Shown here one piece after another: positions 49,174-62,758 of a DNA stretch of 64,000 nt. The stretch is from NCBI GenBank assembly GCA_026874595.1, contig CM049317.1:54164618-54228617 (forward strand), written 5' to 3'. Each line of letters starts with the position of its first letter. Within the stretch, counting starts at the first letter, position 1. The position numbers and the translations under genes are program-made. This DNA comes from Sipunculus nudus. Lineage: Eukaryota; Annelida; Sipuncula; Golfingiida; Sipunculidae. The notes under the pieces are model-generated. The model worked only from the letters and a program-made list of their open reading frames with translations, searched no databases and was not told the origin of the DNA.

Positions 49174-49748
49174 CTGTGATGAAAACACCATATATAGCAT
49201 ATATCAATAATATCCAGTGAAAAAAAATAAATAAAATAAAGTAAAATATCTAAGCATTTTAAAATCCTTGTAAATGCTGATTAGATTTTGCTATCATTAA
49301 TATGTTAGATCTGGCATCGCCATCGATATATGATGATTTATTTAGCGTGTTATTCTCAAAAATGTTTGTTTTTGAAGCCGAGGCGTCCAAGCTTTAACCC
49401 ATTTGTATAAATTTTTTATTCAGATAAACATTTGTTCGGCAAGATAATATTGAATACATGTATTATGAACCTAATCAAACAGTCATTCTTTTTCACTTTC
49501 TATTAACCAGGTCATATATTACAAGAAAAGGTCGGAATATCTTGAACCGCAATTATTTTTGCCTTATTAAACAAAACACTGATTGTACATATAGCATGTA
49601 GGATACCCTTGGACTCCTACATACAGATATTTTGTTGCCAATCCCCAGGTTGCCTTTTATGCATCCCTCCATAATTACAATAAGGCAATGTTAATATTTC
49701 TTTTTTTTTATGGTCAAAAGAAGTTGTTAGATATAGCCAAAATTTTAC

Positions 49749-49817
49749 CTTCATTGCCGCACCGCTGGCCAAGGACACCAACATCGAAGCCACGATCAGC
49801 AAATCTAGGCGGCCCAT
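49749..49817 (-). CDS. Gene D exon 1: signal peptide (start intact)
   Basis: This exon has 23 codons, MGRLDLLIVASMLV to AAMK, with donor GTAAAAT. An acceptor TTTAGGCAG lies eight bases before the ATG. The upstream TATA-like box (TATACTA, 50117-50111) and 5' exon donor are weaker than in A-C. Confidence 0.7.
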
Positions 49818-49935
49818 TCTTCCTGCCTAAACTCCAAAAGCAAATAACATTTTACTCCATCAGCGCACGTAAGTTAAAATGCTTATACTTATCCCGTACA
49901 TCCAACACTAGTGTTTTTCCCAATATCGATAAATC

Positions 49936-49938
<3 letters not shown>

Positions 49939-49981
<43 letters not shown>
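49939..49981. repeat. (AT)n
   Basis: Tract upstream of gene D exon 1. Confidence 0.95.
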
Positions 49982-49984
<3 letters not shown>

Positions 49985-50727
49985 ACAGTTATGTTATTTT
50001 AGTTAAGTGTTCGATCCTGTTGTATTAAAATATACGCAGAGTTTTAATACAGTACGAACTGCTTTGCTCTACTTCCCAGAAAATTATGACTGCCTCAGAT
50101 TTGCTGTTCCTAGTATATCATCTGTCATGCGGGTTTGTGGAAAAGCAGGGTTTATGCAAATGAGATTTGAGATAGCATCTTCTTTTGACGATGGCAGGGT
50201 TGATTTGTTAATATGCGCCATGCTCATCAGACCACAGCTAGGGTAATCCGTAATTTGGTTGCATTTGACTGACGCCTGAGGGTGTCTTTTTTATAAAGTG
50301 TTGCTGACGTAACACACAAGCTCAGATGGCTCAGAAAAGCGCGTGCACGAGAAGAATACAAGCCCAACTGTAACGGGGGTCGGCAGCATTTGATCGTTGG
50401 CCCCTAGTTACGGGTGTCTCTTAAGCGAGTAAAGTCTAAAATGTCTTTATCACTGTTCTCTGCCATGTTCATTTCATAGGTTAAATGTCCCCACAGGACA
50501 GATCGACAAGTTTCCCATAAAATAGTTATATATTGTTTTCATAAAAGGTAGGTAAGGTACATAAGGTAGGTTATTATTTCAAAAGAAATTAATTACGCAT
50601 TTTCCTCTTTCTGCTCCAGAAGTAATAAAGTTTGGCGTTCTTTGATTTTCAAAAACATAATCGCAATAAAACAGGTAGACTGGGGTGATGGAATGGGCAA
50701 TGGAAAGCGGCATCCACCAGCTTCTAT

Positions 50728-50800
50728 AATCTAGGGGTAGAGCTCATGACTCACAGCCGGGAGAGCTGGAGTTCGAATCTCAGCCTATGAGCAGATATAT
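50728..50800 (+). mobile_element. tRNA-like SINE head
   Basis: TAATCTAGGGGTAGAGCTC and GGAGTTCGAATCTCAGCC look like A and B boxes. No cloverleaf closes well. Confidence 0.4.
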
Positions 50801-51341
50801 TCAAGGTTGCCGGGTTGGTATACCTTAGATGGGGACAGTGACACAATCAGTCCGTGCGTTAGGCACCAGGGCTTGTTAAGAAAAGTATAAAAAAACAAGA
50901 GGAAGCGTGTGTTACTTCCCTGTCATGTAGTCTGTGGAATTCTCAAGATTTTACCTCTAACAAAAATGAGAAAAAATAAATTAATAAAGCGGCACCTCTC
51001 TACTAGGCACAAAGACGACTGGCCCATTATTTTTCCAGTTTGTCAGTTTAATTTCATACTTATTATATAGATTATATATTTGAAAAGTATCTATTTTATT
51101 TAAAGAAATTTTACTATGTATTCTAAATGGATTAGACCATGGTTATAAGTAGGCCTTCGGTAGATACGCATTTATCATGATAGTCTTCAAGGTCAGCCGA
51201 ACAAACGCCTGATATATAGTTCTATTGTTGGCAATTATGTTCCTGAGGATCCCATTTCCTCATGACAGCAGCTATTGTGCCAAGTCAAATCGAGTCTCGA
51301 TATAAATAAGATTGTAAGCCATAGTGATTTAAAAAATAGGT

Positions 51342-51528
51342 ACAGTGAAAACTCGAAATTACGACAATCAACGGGACCCCGATATAGCGCTCGTATTTCC
51401 GAGGGGGTTGTCTAAGCGAGGTCTTATATAAAGAGAATATAAGGATTGAGACCGAGGAAAAATGGTCATTATTGTAAGGTGGTCGCTAAACTGAGGTGGT
51501 CGTTAAGCAAGTAACAAAACTGTATTTT
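51342..51528. mobile_element. pogo/Tigger-like MITE
   Basis: It starts TACAGTGAAAACTCGAAATT and ends with the inverse (AACGAC...AAAACTGTA), consistent with CAGT termini inside a TA duplication. It is too short to code. Confidence 0.5.
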
Positions 51529-52400
51529 GTTAGTAATTGAAAACCTGTAAAAGACACTTTACCTGATGTTTTTTTATGTTTCTATTTGAATCTTCGGCAT
51601 ATCTTGAAAAGGGCCTACTCTGATGTAACCGAAGGTTGCGAAGACGGTTACTGACAAATAATAATCAACTGCAACTATATAATTATTAATGTTTAGCTAG
51701 CATTTGGTTATTCAAATGTTTAAAACAGATTACCTTTGCTGATACGTGAGTAGTTGGTAAGTTGTGTAAGGTCACAAAAATGCCGCTGATGAAAGTCTAC
51801 CAAAGATTCGCGTGAAAATGTCGTTTTACAAAATCGGTAGTAAGCGGACGGCTTTACGCAATTTTCATGCTGTCTTTGCTGCGTGTTCATGCACTTCCTG
51901 CTTATCAAGAAGGTGTCACGAATAGACCTATTTCTACGAATATGTAATAGAACTTTTTAATGTACATTACACATAAATGTACCGGTCATTCCTCCCTTAG
52001 ATGAACCAGTGATATACCCATCATTTCGCATTGCGACCTATGACATCCCTGTTGCAGTCTCTATTCAAAATTGCAGTCCCCCTTAGTGGTTTAGAGTGTG
52101 TTTTTTCTCGTGCGTGTTTGGTGGCAGGGATACACATATCACTTGTCGTTAAACCATTTTCTTGACCACGCCATAATCCTAAAATTATACTTGGATACCG
52201 ACACCTGCCTGGGCTTATCAATATGACAATTTGTTCCGTTTTGCTTCTTTTTACTTGTATATATCAAGATCTGTCACAGTATACATTAAACTGCGTCTAA
52301 CAGACTGCTGCCCGTAAGGGGAAAAATCTTGTAAACGATTATCATCAAATTACGCATAACATACACTTATTTATGCTGCATTTTTACCTTTTTTGCATAA

Positions 52401-52417
52401 TATATATATATACATAC

Positions 52418-52482
<65 letters not shown>
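52401..52482. repeat. (AT)n, interrupted
   Basis: Dinucleotide tract. Confidence 0.9.
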
Positions 52483-52484
<2 letters not shown>

Positions 52485-54693
52485 CACTGGGTTTTGAAAA
52501 AAACATAGAACTGGTCACTTTGGCTCTCGAAGCGGAATAGTTTTACCTTTATACAATGAACTTATCTATTGCGTTATAAATCTTCTATGTAAACAGAATA
52601 TAATAAACTCATGGATATTAATTTGATTCGGTTAATTTAATCCGGATACATTCAATTAATGCTTTTGTATGTAGATATGCTTGAATAAAGGTAAAATTCA
52701 GTTTTGCATTTTTATCGTATGCATATATTTTTTAGGAAAAAAAATAGTGTAAGTCGATGATTTGTGTTCACTTCTCCCATTACTTTGCTGGAAAAGTAAA
52801 CAAGCGGACGAGAAATTAGGAAGTAAGCAGGATACTAATTATCAAGAAGATTTATATTTAAACACCAGACAAACAAGGCAAGCTCATTATCTTATCGCCC
52901 GTCAGATGTGCTTCTAAGATGCGGGATGTAAAACGACTTTAACAAAACACAATTCATACCCCTTGTCTTATCTTTTAACTCGCCGTCAGTTTATCACACA
53001 ACAATGAAAGATAAGTTCATCATGGATGAGGGCTCAATTGTCTATGAATAACCATGGGCCCATGGTCAGGTTTAAATGTGAAACCAAATGTAAAAAAAAT
53101 CTTAACGTGCGTATAAGTACTCTCAATCATAACAATTGTCTTGTGTATATTCCTATTTTCTTTGACTAGACTCTTGAAAGAACTATTACCGCAATGTATT
53201 AAAATAATTACAATTATTGTCTATGGCATGAATTGGGCTGCTCATCTTTGAAGTTGATTGCAAAAAGTGCATTATGAATATAAGTCAGTGTTAATATAAA
53301 TGTTACTTTATGTTCGGACATCTCTTTTTTACCTTATTCCTAGGATATTTCTTTCGATTTCTTTCTCTGTCAGCCCCTGGTAGGTATCATGGAGCATTAT
53401 GCGTGGGACTAAGAACCAAATTACCATCGGTGATTTGTGCATATGTATTACTATAGATTACACTGAATTCACCAACTTTATACTGTTTACTTTTGAACTT
53501 TAAAGTTGGCGAAGGGAATGGTGAAATAATTACGAGTAATGTAGTATATGACGTCTTTTTGCACGAGCACATTAACTGTGCCTAATTAACCATCGTCTCT
53601 TGTGTTGCAAAGATTTTATAATTATAGTCAGGCTTACATTGAGTAAGAGACCGGGAAGTTAATAAACTTTTACAATATGCTGTTCATATCCCTTTTCTTC
53701 CCCCCCCCCCCCCCCCCAGCCGAGTATTACATTTCATCGCTTGGAAATAATCTCGAATAGATATCATATCAATAAATTAGAAAACGGGTTATTCTTTTTA
53801 TACTATGGATGTCCCGAGCTTGTACTATGAGCTGCCAACTGGGCGTTTTATCCAGTGAAGGATCCAGATAACCTAATTGCAAAAAGAAATGTTTACTTGA
53901 TTTGTTAAACAGAAAATACTAATTATAAGATAATTGAGAATAAACAGTCAGGGAAACATTTTGAAGATTATTTAATAAGTTAATTAGTCTAGGGCAAAAT
54001 CAATAAACAACTTGCATTGGACCACTGATAAATAGGAAGCAGAGTTATTTAAAGCATACCTATAAGCGTATAAAGTTATCACCAAGGGAATTTGACAGTT
54101 ACAACTCATGGTAACACCACCATATTGCATCCGTGGGAGCCGTATGGACCCAAGAAATAAAAATGAAAAGTAAGGGGAATGTAGTTGAGGGATGAGCATT
54201 AATCATGACCTGTTTTATGGAACAGGTCTGTTTCGAACACCAGAGCCAGGGGTTGGCCGACAGAGGGACTGATTTTATTGACCATAGCATCAGCCAGAGG
54301 CGCCACCTGGTGGCGTCGATGTGAACTGCATAATAACTTGAAATCGAGGTACTCATTGGTCGCATTTTCTGGCTAATAATAGACAAAGCGGGAGACCAGC
54401 GAACAAGAACTCAAACAGGAATGACAATAATCTCGGTATGTATATGAGTGATATGCAGATATATTAAACATAACAAGGAGGGAAAATTAATGTTTCGGTG
54501 TAACCTCAAGCGTATATAGTCCTGACATACAGACGTGACGTCACATAGGACAATGACGTCATTCCACGTATACATGCAGCTTCCCTGAAAGGTGTCAGTA
54601 AATCAATGTATGGCAAAGGGGCCATGGTTGTTTTTCGTTGTCTGTATAGTCATAGGCAGCAATACCACGATGTCCAAGGGTGTTTTCAATTAT

Positions 54694-54950
54694 TACCTCC
54701 GCCAAGGGGATAGGGGTTATGTTTTTCAGACGTTCGTTTGTTTGTTTGTTAGAAACATTACTAAAAATGATTTTAGCGGAGTTTTCATGATTAGTCGGCA
54801 ATGATAGATGGAACTTTTTTTTATTTTTAGGGAATATCCGGATCACCATCTTGATCCAGGAATTTGTTATAAGGAAAAATGCTGCATTTCGGAATATACC
54901 ATATTGGGGTAATGAGCTACCTTGGCGGAGGTCTGCGCTCTCTAGTAGTG
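54694..54950. mobile_element. CTCCGCCAAGG inverted-repeat element
   Basis: ACCTCCGCCAAGG (54696) is mirrored by CCTTGGCGGAGGT (54921), with a GTTTGTTTGTTTG tract inside. I have seen this pattern as a common dispersed repeat in marine animals. Confidence 0.5.
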
Positions 54951-56744
54951 GGAGTCGGTTCCTTTTTCATAATCGATCATCGGTTTTGAAAGTGACAGCA
55001 GACCGACTGACTTTTGAAAAAACTCGATGATCGGCCCACCACTAGCGCTTTCCGAGTTCAGATTTCTATTTTAGTATTTTATCGTACCGCAGCTCGCGTG
55101 GGACTCTTAGTGTGTTTAGCATACACTTCATTGTCTACGTATTCATGGTCATTATATAAGCTGGATTCGTTGGTTTGAATGTCATCCGAAATATCATGAT
55201 TTCATAATATTATTCAGGAAGCTCGTGACGTCATGTTACTGACAACCGGATACAGTCATGCCAAGCCAGGTACTGGGTTTTATTTTTGTTTTAACTACTA
55301 CAGCTCGGTCAACAGAAGATAACAATAACTTGTCTTTATTTCAGACAAAATGCACTATAAAATTCCTATACGGATGAGGTAAAAATCACAGTCTAGGTGT
55401 ATTTGTGTATGGGTGAACGCGCATGTGACACACAAGGTTATATCCCAGTAAAACCATTAAGCTGCATAATCCTGAATAAAGTTTCTGAACATTTAATTGC
55501 ATCTCCCTTCCAAATTGAGACAAAAATCCAAAATGGCAAATGTAAATGGTATATAATTTGGTGACAATCTATTTAATGCACCAGACTTTCAAATTCATTA
55601 CAACCTAATTTTGTTTCATAATGGAGCGGCGCCATACTAGGTAAAAACAATAAAACCATGATAAAAACAATGAGTTCATCCAACGAGTAGAACTGTCCGC
55701 GTGGCATAAATGTGTCCATATTACATTTAACATAAAATTGTTCTTGACACGTGCATGAAACGAACGTGATTGGCGTGATGGTCCCTTTAAAACGGTCCAT
55801 TTTGTGCGTGAACAGCTCAGGCCTGCACGGGAATAAAACGTGCAGTCCAGTGTTTGTGTGATGGGAGCATTTAGGCAAACACCGGCTTATTTCCCTTAAT
55901 ATTCTACCCCCTCATGATAATCAGCGATGGCTTCATGAGTTTCATGCATCTTCTATCCCCGGTAGTTACAAAATGCATGTGATAGGAACACCAGGTTTAC
56001 GTCCAACTTGTTTCACATTATATCTTTACGCACTCGAGATAATCGACGAAACTGTCCTGAACTTTAACCCTCCTCGGTATTTACTAACTGCTTGTGCGTT
56101 ATAGGAACACTGAGGTGAAGTCCGACTTCCCTTCAAATATTGTATTTCTTCATCATGATAATAGACAATGGTGTGTCAGGCACTTGAGCTCTCCTCGGTA
56201 GTTACAAAATGCCTGTGTGTGATTGGAACACCGAGGCAGGTCCGGCTTTCTTTCACGGATTTGTCAATTAAGCTTTTTTTCTGTACGCATATCGTATCCG
56301 CCTGTTCCTGGTGCTGTCGAAGTTCCTGTGGCCGCAGTAGACGAGTCTCTGTGCCGTATAGGTACCGATCTAAGGGCTTATGAGCGAATATGCAAGAATA
56401 ATACATGTACAATTAACAACGGCATCAAAACATGGAAGCATATATATTTGAGTACAAAAGAATCAAGTGTTGCCCATTTGTATCTACTCAAGTAGTGCAA
56501 AGCAAACTAGAATATCAGCAAAAGCTGACAAAAGCCCTCAGCCAAAAAACCAGTATTTATGGGTGGTAGCAGTAACAAGTATGCATGTAATATTTGTTCT
56601 CACATGGATGTATATCTGTACATTTGTCTCTTGTTTAATTGGAACTAGAGAGGTGTGTAGTAACTTTGTAAGTCTGGCAACAGTCTTTGTAAGTCATGCA
56701 TCGCTAAAGAGATCATCAAGGCCAATGACCATTCCACATTCCAA

Positions 56745-57490
56745 AACAATCCATACAGTGGTTCCTGAGAAATAAGTTCCTAATTTTTTTTCTATAATAA
56801 GCTCTGTGACCTTGAGAATTAGGTCTAGGTCATCCATCTTCGAACTTGACCGAGATTTTGTTGATATGTATCAGCACAAAAAAAAATGAAATTCTTGTAT
56901 TGAATACTTTTGGAGATATCCTGCTCACAAGGGCAACATTAAAAAATTCCGATAAAAATTCTTTTAAAATCAGAAATTCGGGATGGCGCCCCGAAACTCA
57001 TGCAGTAGTTACAAACTATCAGTGCCAATAATCATAGCATGTTTTATAACAATTCACCCAGTGGTTCCTGAGAAATAAGCTTCTAAGTTGTTTTCTACAA
57101 TTTGCTCTAAAACGTCGAAAAATAAGTCAAGGTCACCCATCTTTGAACTTGATCGTGATTTTGATAATATACATCAGCACTGAAGAAATTAAATTCCTAC
57201 GGTAATTCCTTTCCGAGATATCTTGCTCACAAGGTAAATGTTAACACATGCCAGTTATCCTATAACTCGCTCTAAAACGTTGGAAAATAAGTCAAGCTCA
57301 CCCATCTTTTAACTTGACCGAGATTTTGTTAATATACATCAGCACCGAAGAAATAAAATTCCTACGGTAAATCCTTTTTGCGATATCCCACTCACTAGGT
57401 TAATGTTAACACATGCCAGTTTTTTTCCTATTATTCGCTCTAAAACGTCAAAAAATAAGTTAAGGTCACACGGACGGACGGACGGCTTGG
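56745..57490. repeat. Dispersed repeat with three internal copies
   Basis: ACTTGACCGAGATTTTGTT with a following ATCAGCAC recurs at about 56845, 57150 (varied) and 57312. It ends in a GGACGGACGGACGG run. It resembles a bivalve-type short dispersed repeat; no gene is seen. Confidence 0.45.
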
Positions 57491-59239
57491 GTGACGACTT
57501 CAGCCTCTAAGACTGACGGCTTAAAAAAATATTACCGTGGTGGGATGGGAGGGAGAGCAATTAAAAGGCATGTGCGTGCAGCGCAGTTGTCGCCGATCAA
57601 GTGACCGTTTGCAAGTTCCCGCTGTGTAACGGAGATTTCTGGACCTGTCATGATCCATTGGGTTCAACCTGCAGCCATCTAGCGGAGGTTACATTTACTA
57701 GGTTCCCTGATCGGAAACTAAATCTCTCTCTCTCTATAACATGTGATTTTTTTTCTATCAGACGTGTCAATAGAAACTTTAAGAGTACGCATTATCAGCC
57801 CCTTATATATTAATATTAAAAGAAGCAATCAATTTTTTTTACACACAATACCGTAATCTATATAGGATGCTATTAATAAATACTTCATGTTTGTGCCAAA
57901 TGAGTAATACAATAATATTTTTTAAATGTTATTGTCAGGTACCATATATATTTACCTGCAAGATAAAAAAAAAACCCGATGGGCATGTTGCTCTAAATAT
58001 TCAAGATCATTTAAAATTGTGCCAGTCTCAGCGAGTATAATGTTATTATGCCATAATAGAAAGATACACAGAAAGAAATTTAATTTGTATGTGAAGAAGT
58101 AATTATGTGACTTCTTTATTTTCAATTATTTATAATTGTAGCTTATGCAATAGTAGAGACCCGTTTAAAGTCAATATTTAGTTCATAATGTTCAGTATAG
58201 TCGACCAGTCAGCCCTAATTAGAAGTGCTCAGAAATAACTTTTAATGGCATTTACTGGTTAACTCTTGAGTGCCCTGCTACACACCGGTCAGATTTCACA
58301 GACGTACACTATGGCGGCAATATAATTACACAATGGTAGACCATCAACTTTCTGGCCTGCTCCCTGGACGCTTCAATAAAGTTTAACACACTTTTCTCTG
58401 TGTAACACTGCCTTTGCCATTGTTCAGCACTCAGTTGTAACAGCGACTCCCCAAGCCGGGTGTTGCATAGATATTTTCTTAATTTTTAGAACGTCTTCTA
58501 TTTTAAGCCTGGACCTCAATTCCATAGTAAATTCTCTTTAAAAAAGTGGAAGCCTCAAGGCATATTCTCCTACAATTTATTGACGGCCTGGAATTTTTCC
58601 AGGTTGAATAGCTTTTCACAAAGGTGTTATTTATTTTGGCTTATACCGATCTCTCAGTGATCGATAGCGTTTGGTTATTTTCTCATCGATTTTGTGGGGT
58701 TTAGGATTATGTCTTAAGTGTGATATTTGTTAAATTTTCAGTCTGATTCTTCTGTGCTCCGCTAGGGGTTCTTGGATGGTTTTAATGTGTTTTATTCTAT
58801 AAACGCACTAACTGCTTGTTCTGTTCAATACATAATAATTTCTTTCGAGCATTTGTTTTTTTTTTTCTCTGAGTATATAATTTTGGTCCTTTTTCTAGCT
58901 CTGATCACAGCCCTAAGGGCAGTGCTGTGTTTTGTTTCTAGTTTTATTATGATGTGGTTTGGATGCACTTAAAAAGGCTAAGGGTCCATGTATGTCTATC
59001 GGTCGGATCTATTGTTTGTAGAGATAAGGCGAGGCGTCGGTGCGCTGCGACATTTTCTCAGCGAAGTGTTCAGAATCTTTGTTTGTTTTCCACTAAAACT
59101 ATCAAAACTGACTGACTATGTTTAAATTTTTATTTTCTGGCATATTGTTCTCTATTTTTTTTCTCTAAATTTCGAGAAATCGTTCTAGTTTGCATCTTTT
59201 AATTTGTTTGTGTAAGCAATGTCGCTATTTACTCAGTTA

Positions 59240-59240
<1 letters not shown>

Positions 59241-59290
<50 letters not shown>
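59241..59290. repeat. (AT)n
   Basis: Dinucleotide tract. Confidence 0.95.
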
Positions 59291-59291
<1 letters not shown>

Positions 59292-61317
59292 CTTCAAATG
59301 CATTATTCCTGTATAGAATGAATAATAAGAGATTAATTAACTATAGATTAATTATCCATATTAGGTTAAAAGGTGTATCAATATTAACCTATATTAAACG
59401 AGTAATAACGCGATAAAATCCTTTGATTAATCTTGGAAATAATTCATATCACATTTGTTATAACATTGCATATTTAACGAAAGCATAACAAGTAATAATC
59501 GTTGGTAAGTCTGCTTTATGTTAAGTGTCATTATAATGGAATTTTGCACTTGGCGATTGAATGAGAGAAAGTGGAGAGGAAAATTAAGACCATGCCACAA
59601 GAGCAAGAAAGCGTTGGGGAAATAATACGTCTTCAAAGAGAAATAGTACCATTAATGCAATTTGACAGTTTCAAAGCATTTTGTGTATTTTTCAAGGCTG
59701 GTATAGGAATCAACCTTGAATTCATAAAAAAACTGAAGGCTACAAAAGCATATCTTTAACTTAAGCAAGAACTTTTGGTAGAGCCCTTGACTTTTAATGC
59801 ATTAATGGTGTAGTGTAATTGATTGGAAAGACTTTCATGGCTTCTTTCATACCAGATGCTTATAAAATTATTTGCAATGACTGATATACTAAGCCCCTAG
59901 TTTGACTGATTGATTTTTCATTAGTCTCCGGGTCCAATGTGTTACATATAGAAGGATGTTTGACGGTATACCATTATATACCTTGTCATAAATTCTATTT
60001 ATATTATTTTATTTGATCTTTTGTATATGAAGAAAGTACCTAAATATTTTAAGTGATTATTAACCAGTTGCCACCTTGCCCACGCTTGGTTACGCCGTAG
60101 TTCAATTTGCGGTAGAAATCTGATAATATATGTTCTCCGTTGCACTGTCTCCATTATTAAGAGCTTACTGATTAAATCTTTGAAACCAAGCTGAAGATAT
60201 TAGCCATGGTCTTGTACTGCAACCCAAGGGCTTTGAACGGGATGAGACTTGATAGTGACCACATTGCTACTCAGAGACATGCAGGGCAAGTCGAGTTCTA
60301 CAGCACCAACTTAGCCGGGACATTCCAACTCAGTAGGCACTAAAACTGGGCTGCTAAACCTAACTTGAGTCGTAATACAAGTCATATCGGGGAATGCATC
60401 GCAGGGGTCTTCTGACAGCCGGTAATCTTACCATTAGTCTTGGAATTATGAATTAGCACAACAGAAAAATTGTAAACGTACAACCCAAACTGACACACCG
60501 TCTCTGTGGTAACGAGTCATTTCCTGTATCGCATACAAATTAACTGCGTCAAGTAACCCGTGCGAGGCATGCTTGTGTTCAAGCGGTCACAAATTCAACA
60601 AAAATGCCGAGGGATTTACCGTTCATGTTACGAGTTGTTAGGGAATATACTAACTATACTGATGATTGGTCTGGTTTATGTCAAATGACTGCGTATGGGG
60701 CGCCAGAAAATAACGAAAATATTTTCATCCTCGTAGCGCCTTAAAGTGCGTTCCTCGCTGAAGAATGTAGCGGCACTGTAACAGCCAATACGCTGGTTGT
60801 AGATGTCTAATGTCAGAGGGCTGGAATGGTGCTAAACCAAGACCAGCGTCGAGGAGGAGACGAAGAGCAAGTCCCCGCCCAGAAAGATATGTCAACCTGA
60901 GACAAATAGGAATGAGTCTAGTTTTACGGGACGTTTTGTTCCAACCGACCGCCTGAATAAAATTAAACAAACAGGCAAAGACGCCCAAACAACTCCTTTC
61001 AAGGCAGAAACCATAAATAACATTGACCTCCTAAGGTACAATTACCACAGACAAAACCAGTTGCAGGGGACGATAAGACAACTTTAGTTCCGCTTTTGCT
61101 CACGATCAAACCAAACTGACAAGAACAGTCAGGCACTCTCAGTAAAGTGACAGTCAACTGTGCCAGTAGTAAAGGGAAAGGGCAGGCCAGTTTCAAGCGT
61201 GGCGTGTGTCCCAGGACCAATCTCGTCTGCAGTGGTCGGCTCGTACGCGTCACATCAGATATCCCTGCAAACAAGGAAGTAGCATTCTAGAACTGAATTT
61301 GTATATATACATATACA

Positions 61318-61390
61318 TAAACATATATATATATATATATATATACTTATAAACATATATATTTATATATGTATATATATATATATATAA
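61318..61390. repeat. (AT)n, interrupted
   Basis: Dinucleotide tract. Confidence 0.9.
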
Positions 61391-62758
61391 GCGAAAGAGA
61401 AATAGATGATCGACAGATGGTATATATAGATGTTTGTGCCATATATGTTTGAGAGTTTGATGTCCAGATAGTTAGCATGGGGCAGCATGTGTATATATTT
61501 ATCAACGGGTGTGTGTCAGAAGAAGTGCTTGCGTGTGTCTGTGTACTAGCATTATTTGATCGTAATACATGTTATGTATTTCACTGATAACTTATGGCCT
61601 TGGTCGAGAAACCATACCGCATTCGAAGTACAGTGCTCGGTGTTTTGTAACCTATGTTACACATTTTCTTTGCCTATGTGTGTGTACAATTATATATGAG
61701 CTGGAGGGACCGGTTTCTATTGATTGGACATTAATAGTATAGCTTAATAACTAAAATTATCCTAAATTTTTTACTCAGCTAAATTTCAGTCATGCTGAGG
61801 TATAGTGATCACCTTTAGTCTGTCGTCCGTCCGAGTGTCCGGTCGTCTCGCCGTCCAAAGGTCCGTCCGTTAATAGGGCACAAATTGTAGGTTTTAAATC
61901 TAGCAACTTTTATCTTGACATTTTACAGGTCCATGGAAGTTTTCTTTTGTAACCTCAGAATTAGGTCACTGTGACGCCTGTTTGGGCACCCTAGGATAAT
62001 TAAAAATTTGAAAAACAGGCTACTGTATTTGATAATTAATGCATGGACTCGCTATGAATCTGGCCTTGATTATTGATCATGGAGAATTTCCTCAGTTCAT
62101 GAAGAACGTTGGCGCGACCTGTATTTTGCAAACATTTTTACACATTTTCCCTCTATTTTCCAAACAGTCAGATGGAATTACCTTCCGTTAACAGGGAACA
62201 AATAGTAACCAGCTGACCCAGAAAGTTCTTACATGACAACGAGGGAGGCTCTTGAAAGTGCCCTATGGAACCCTGATATAAGGTCACTCTGACCTATATT
62301 TCTTGGTTATTTGGCATATTTGGCAACCCAGAATAATTTTAAAAATTGATAAAAGCTCCTGTATCTTAATTGTAATTACTGGAGCGAACTCCACATGGGT
62401 GATGGGGTTAATTCCGCAAATGAGGTTATGGTAAAATGCTCATGTTCATAGATGCATCAAATATCTTAGTAAATACTAACATGACAGTCAACTAAGCGTA
62501 ATGACCCATGGATCACTTGTTATATTGCAGTAGGGAAGATCGGCGACCTTTTTTACCCCTCGACTGTCGAAGCCCCGATATAATAAGGTAAACCCATCGC
62601 CTATACAAGTTTGTAAGTAGAGAATATTTAAATAAAGGCCCTTTCGTAGTCATTTTAACCGTAATTACACTAATTAATGTAAAGAATCATGTATTAAAAA
62701 TTATGTATTATATATGTGTGTATAGCTGTATTGTTCTCTGTCAATCGGGATATCACAG

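Larger units (their letters stand above)
44623..50117 (-). pseudogene. Gene D: BRICHOS-like precursor pseudogene
   Basis: Exons lie at 49817-49749, 49173-49033, 48694-48584, 47119-46942, 46006-45749 and 44906-44889. Three independent lesions are visible: TAA at 48610-48608 in exon 3 (DPAE-stop, where other copies read DPAEEE); an 8-base deletion in exon 5 near 45964 relative to B, which shifts the frame before the first cysteine; and exon 6 stopping after five residues (KLFLG). The start ATG, leader, splice sites and exon 4 remain good. The nine-cysteine block after the shift is still free of stops, so the loss looks recent. If expressed, D would make only a truncated pro-domain of 98 residues. 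Confidence 0.8.
50280..62700. other. Right flank, repeats but no gene recognised
   Basis: Beyond the MITEs, SINE head and simple repeats listed separately, short open frames here have no homologous partner, no matched splice sites and no recognisable motif. No further array exon was found. Confidence 0.4.

Noticed and set aside
59571-59759. 62-codon frame beginning MERKIKTMPQEQ
   Set aside because: It superficially recalls exon 4 (MERK), but the rest does not align and there are no matching splice sites.
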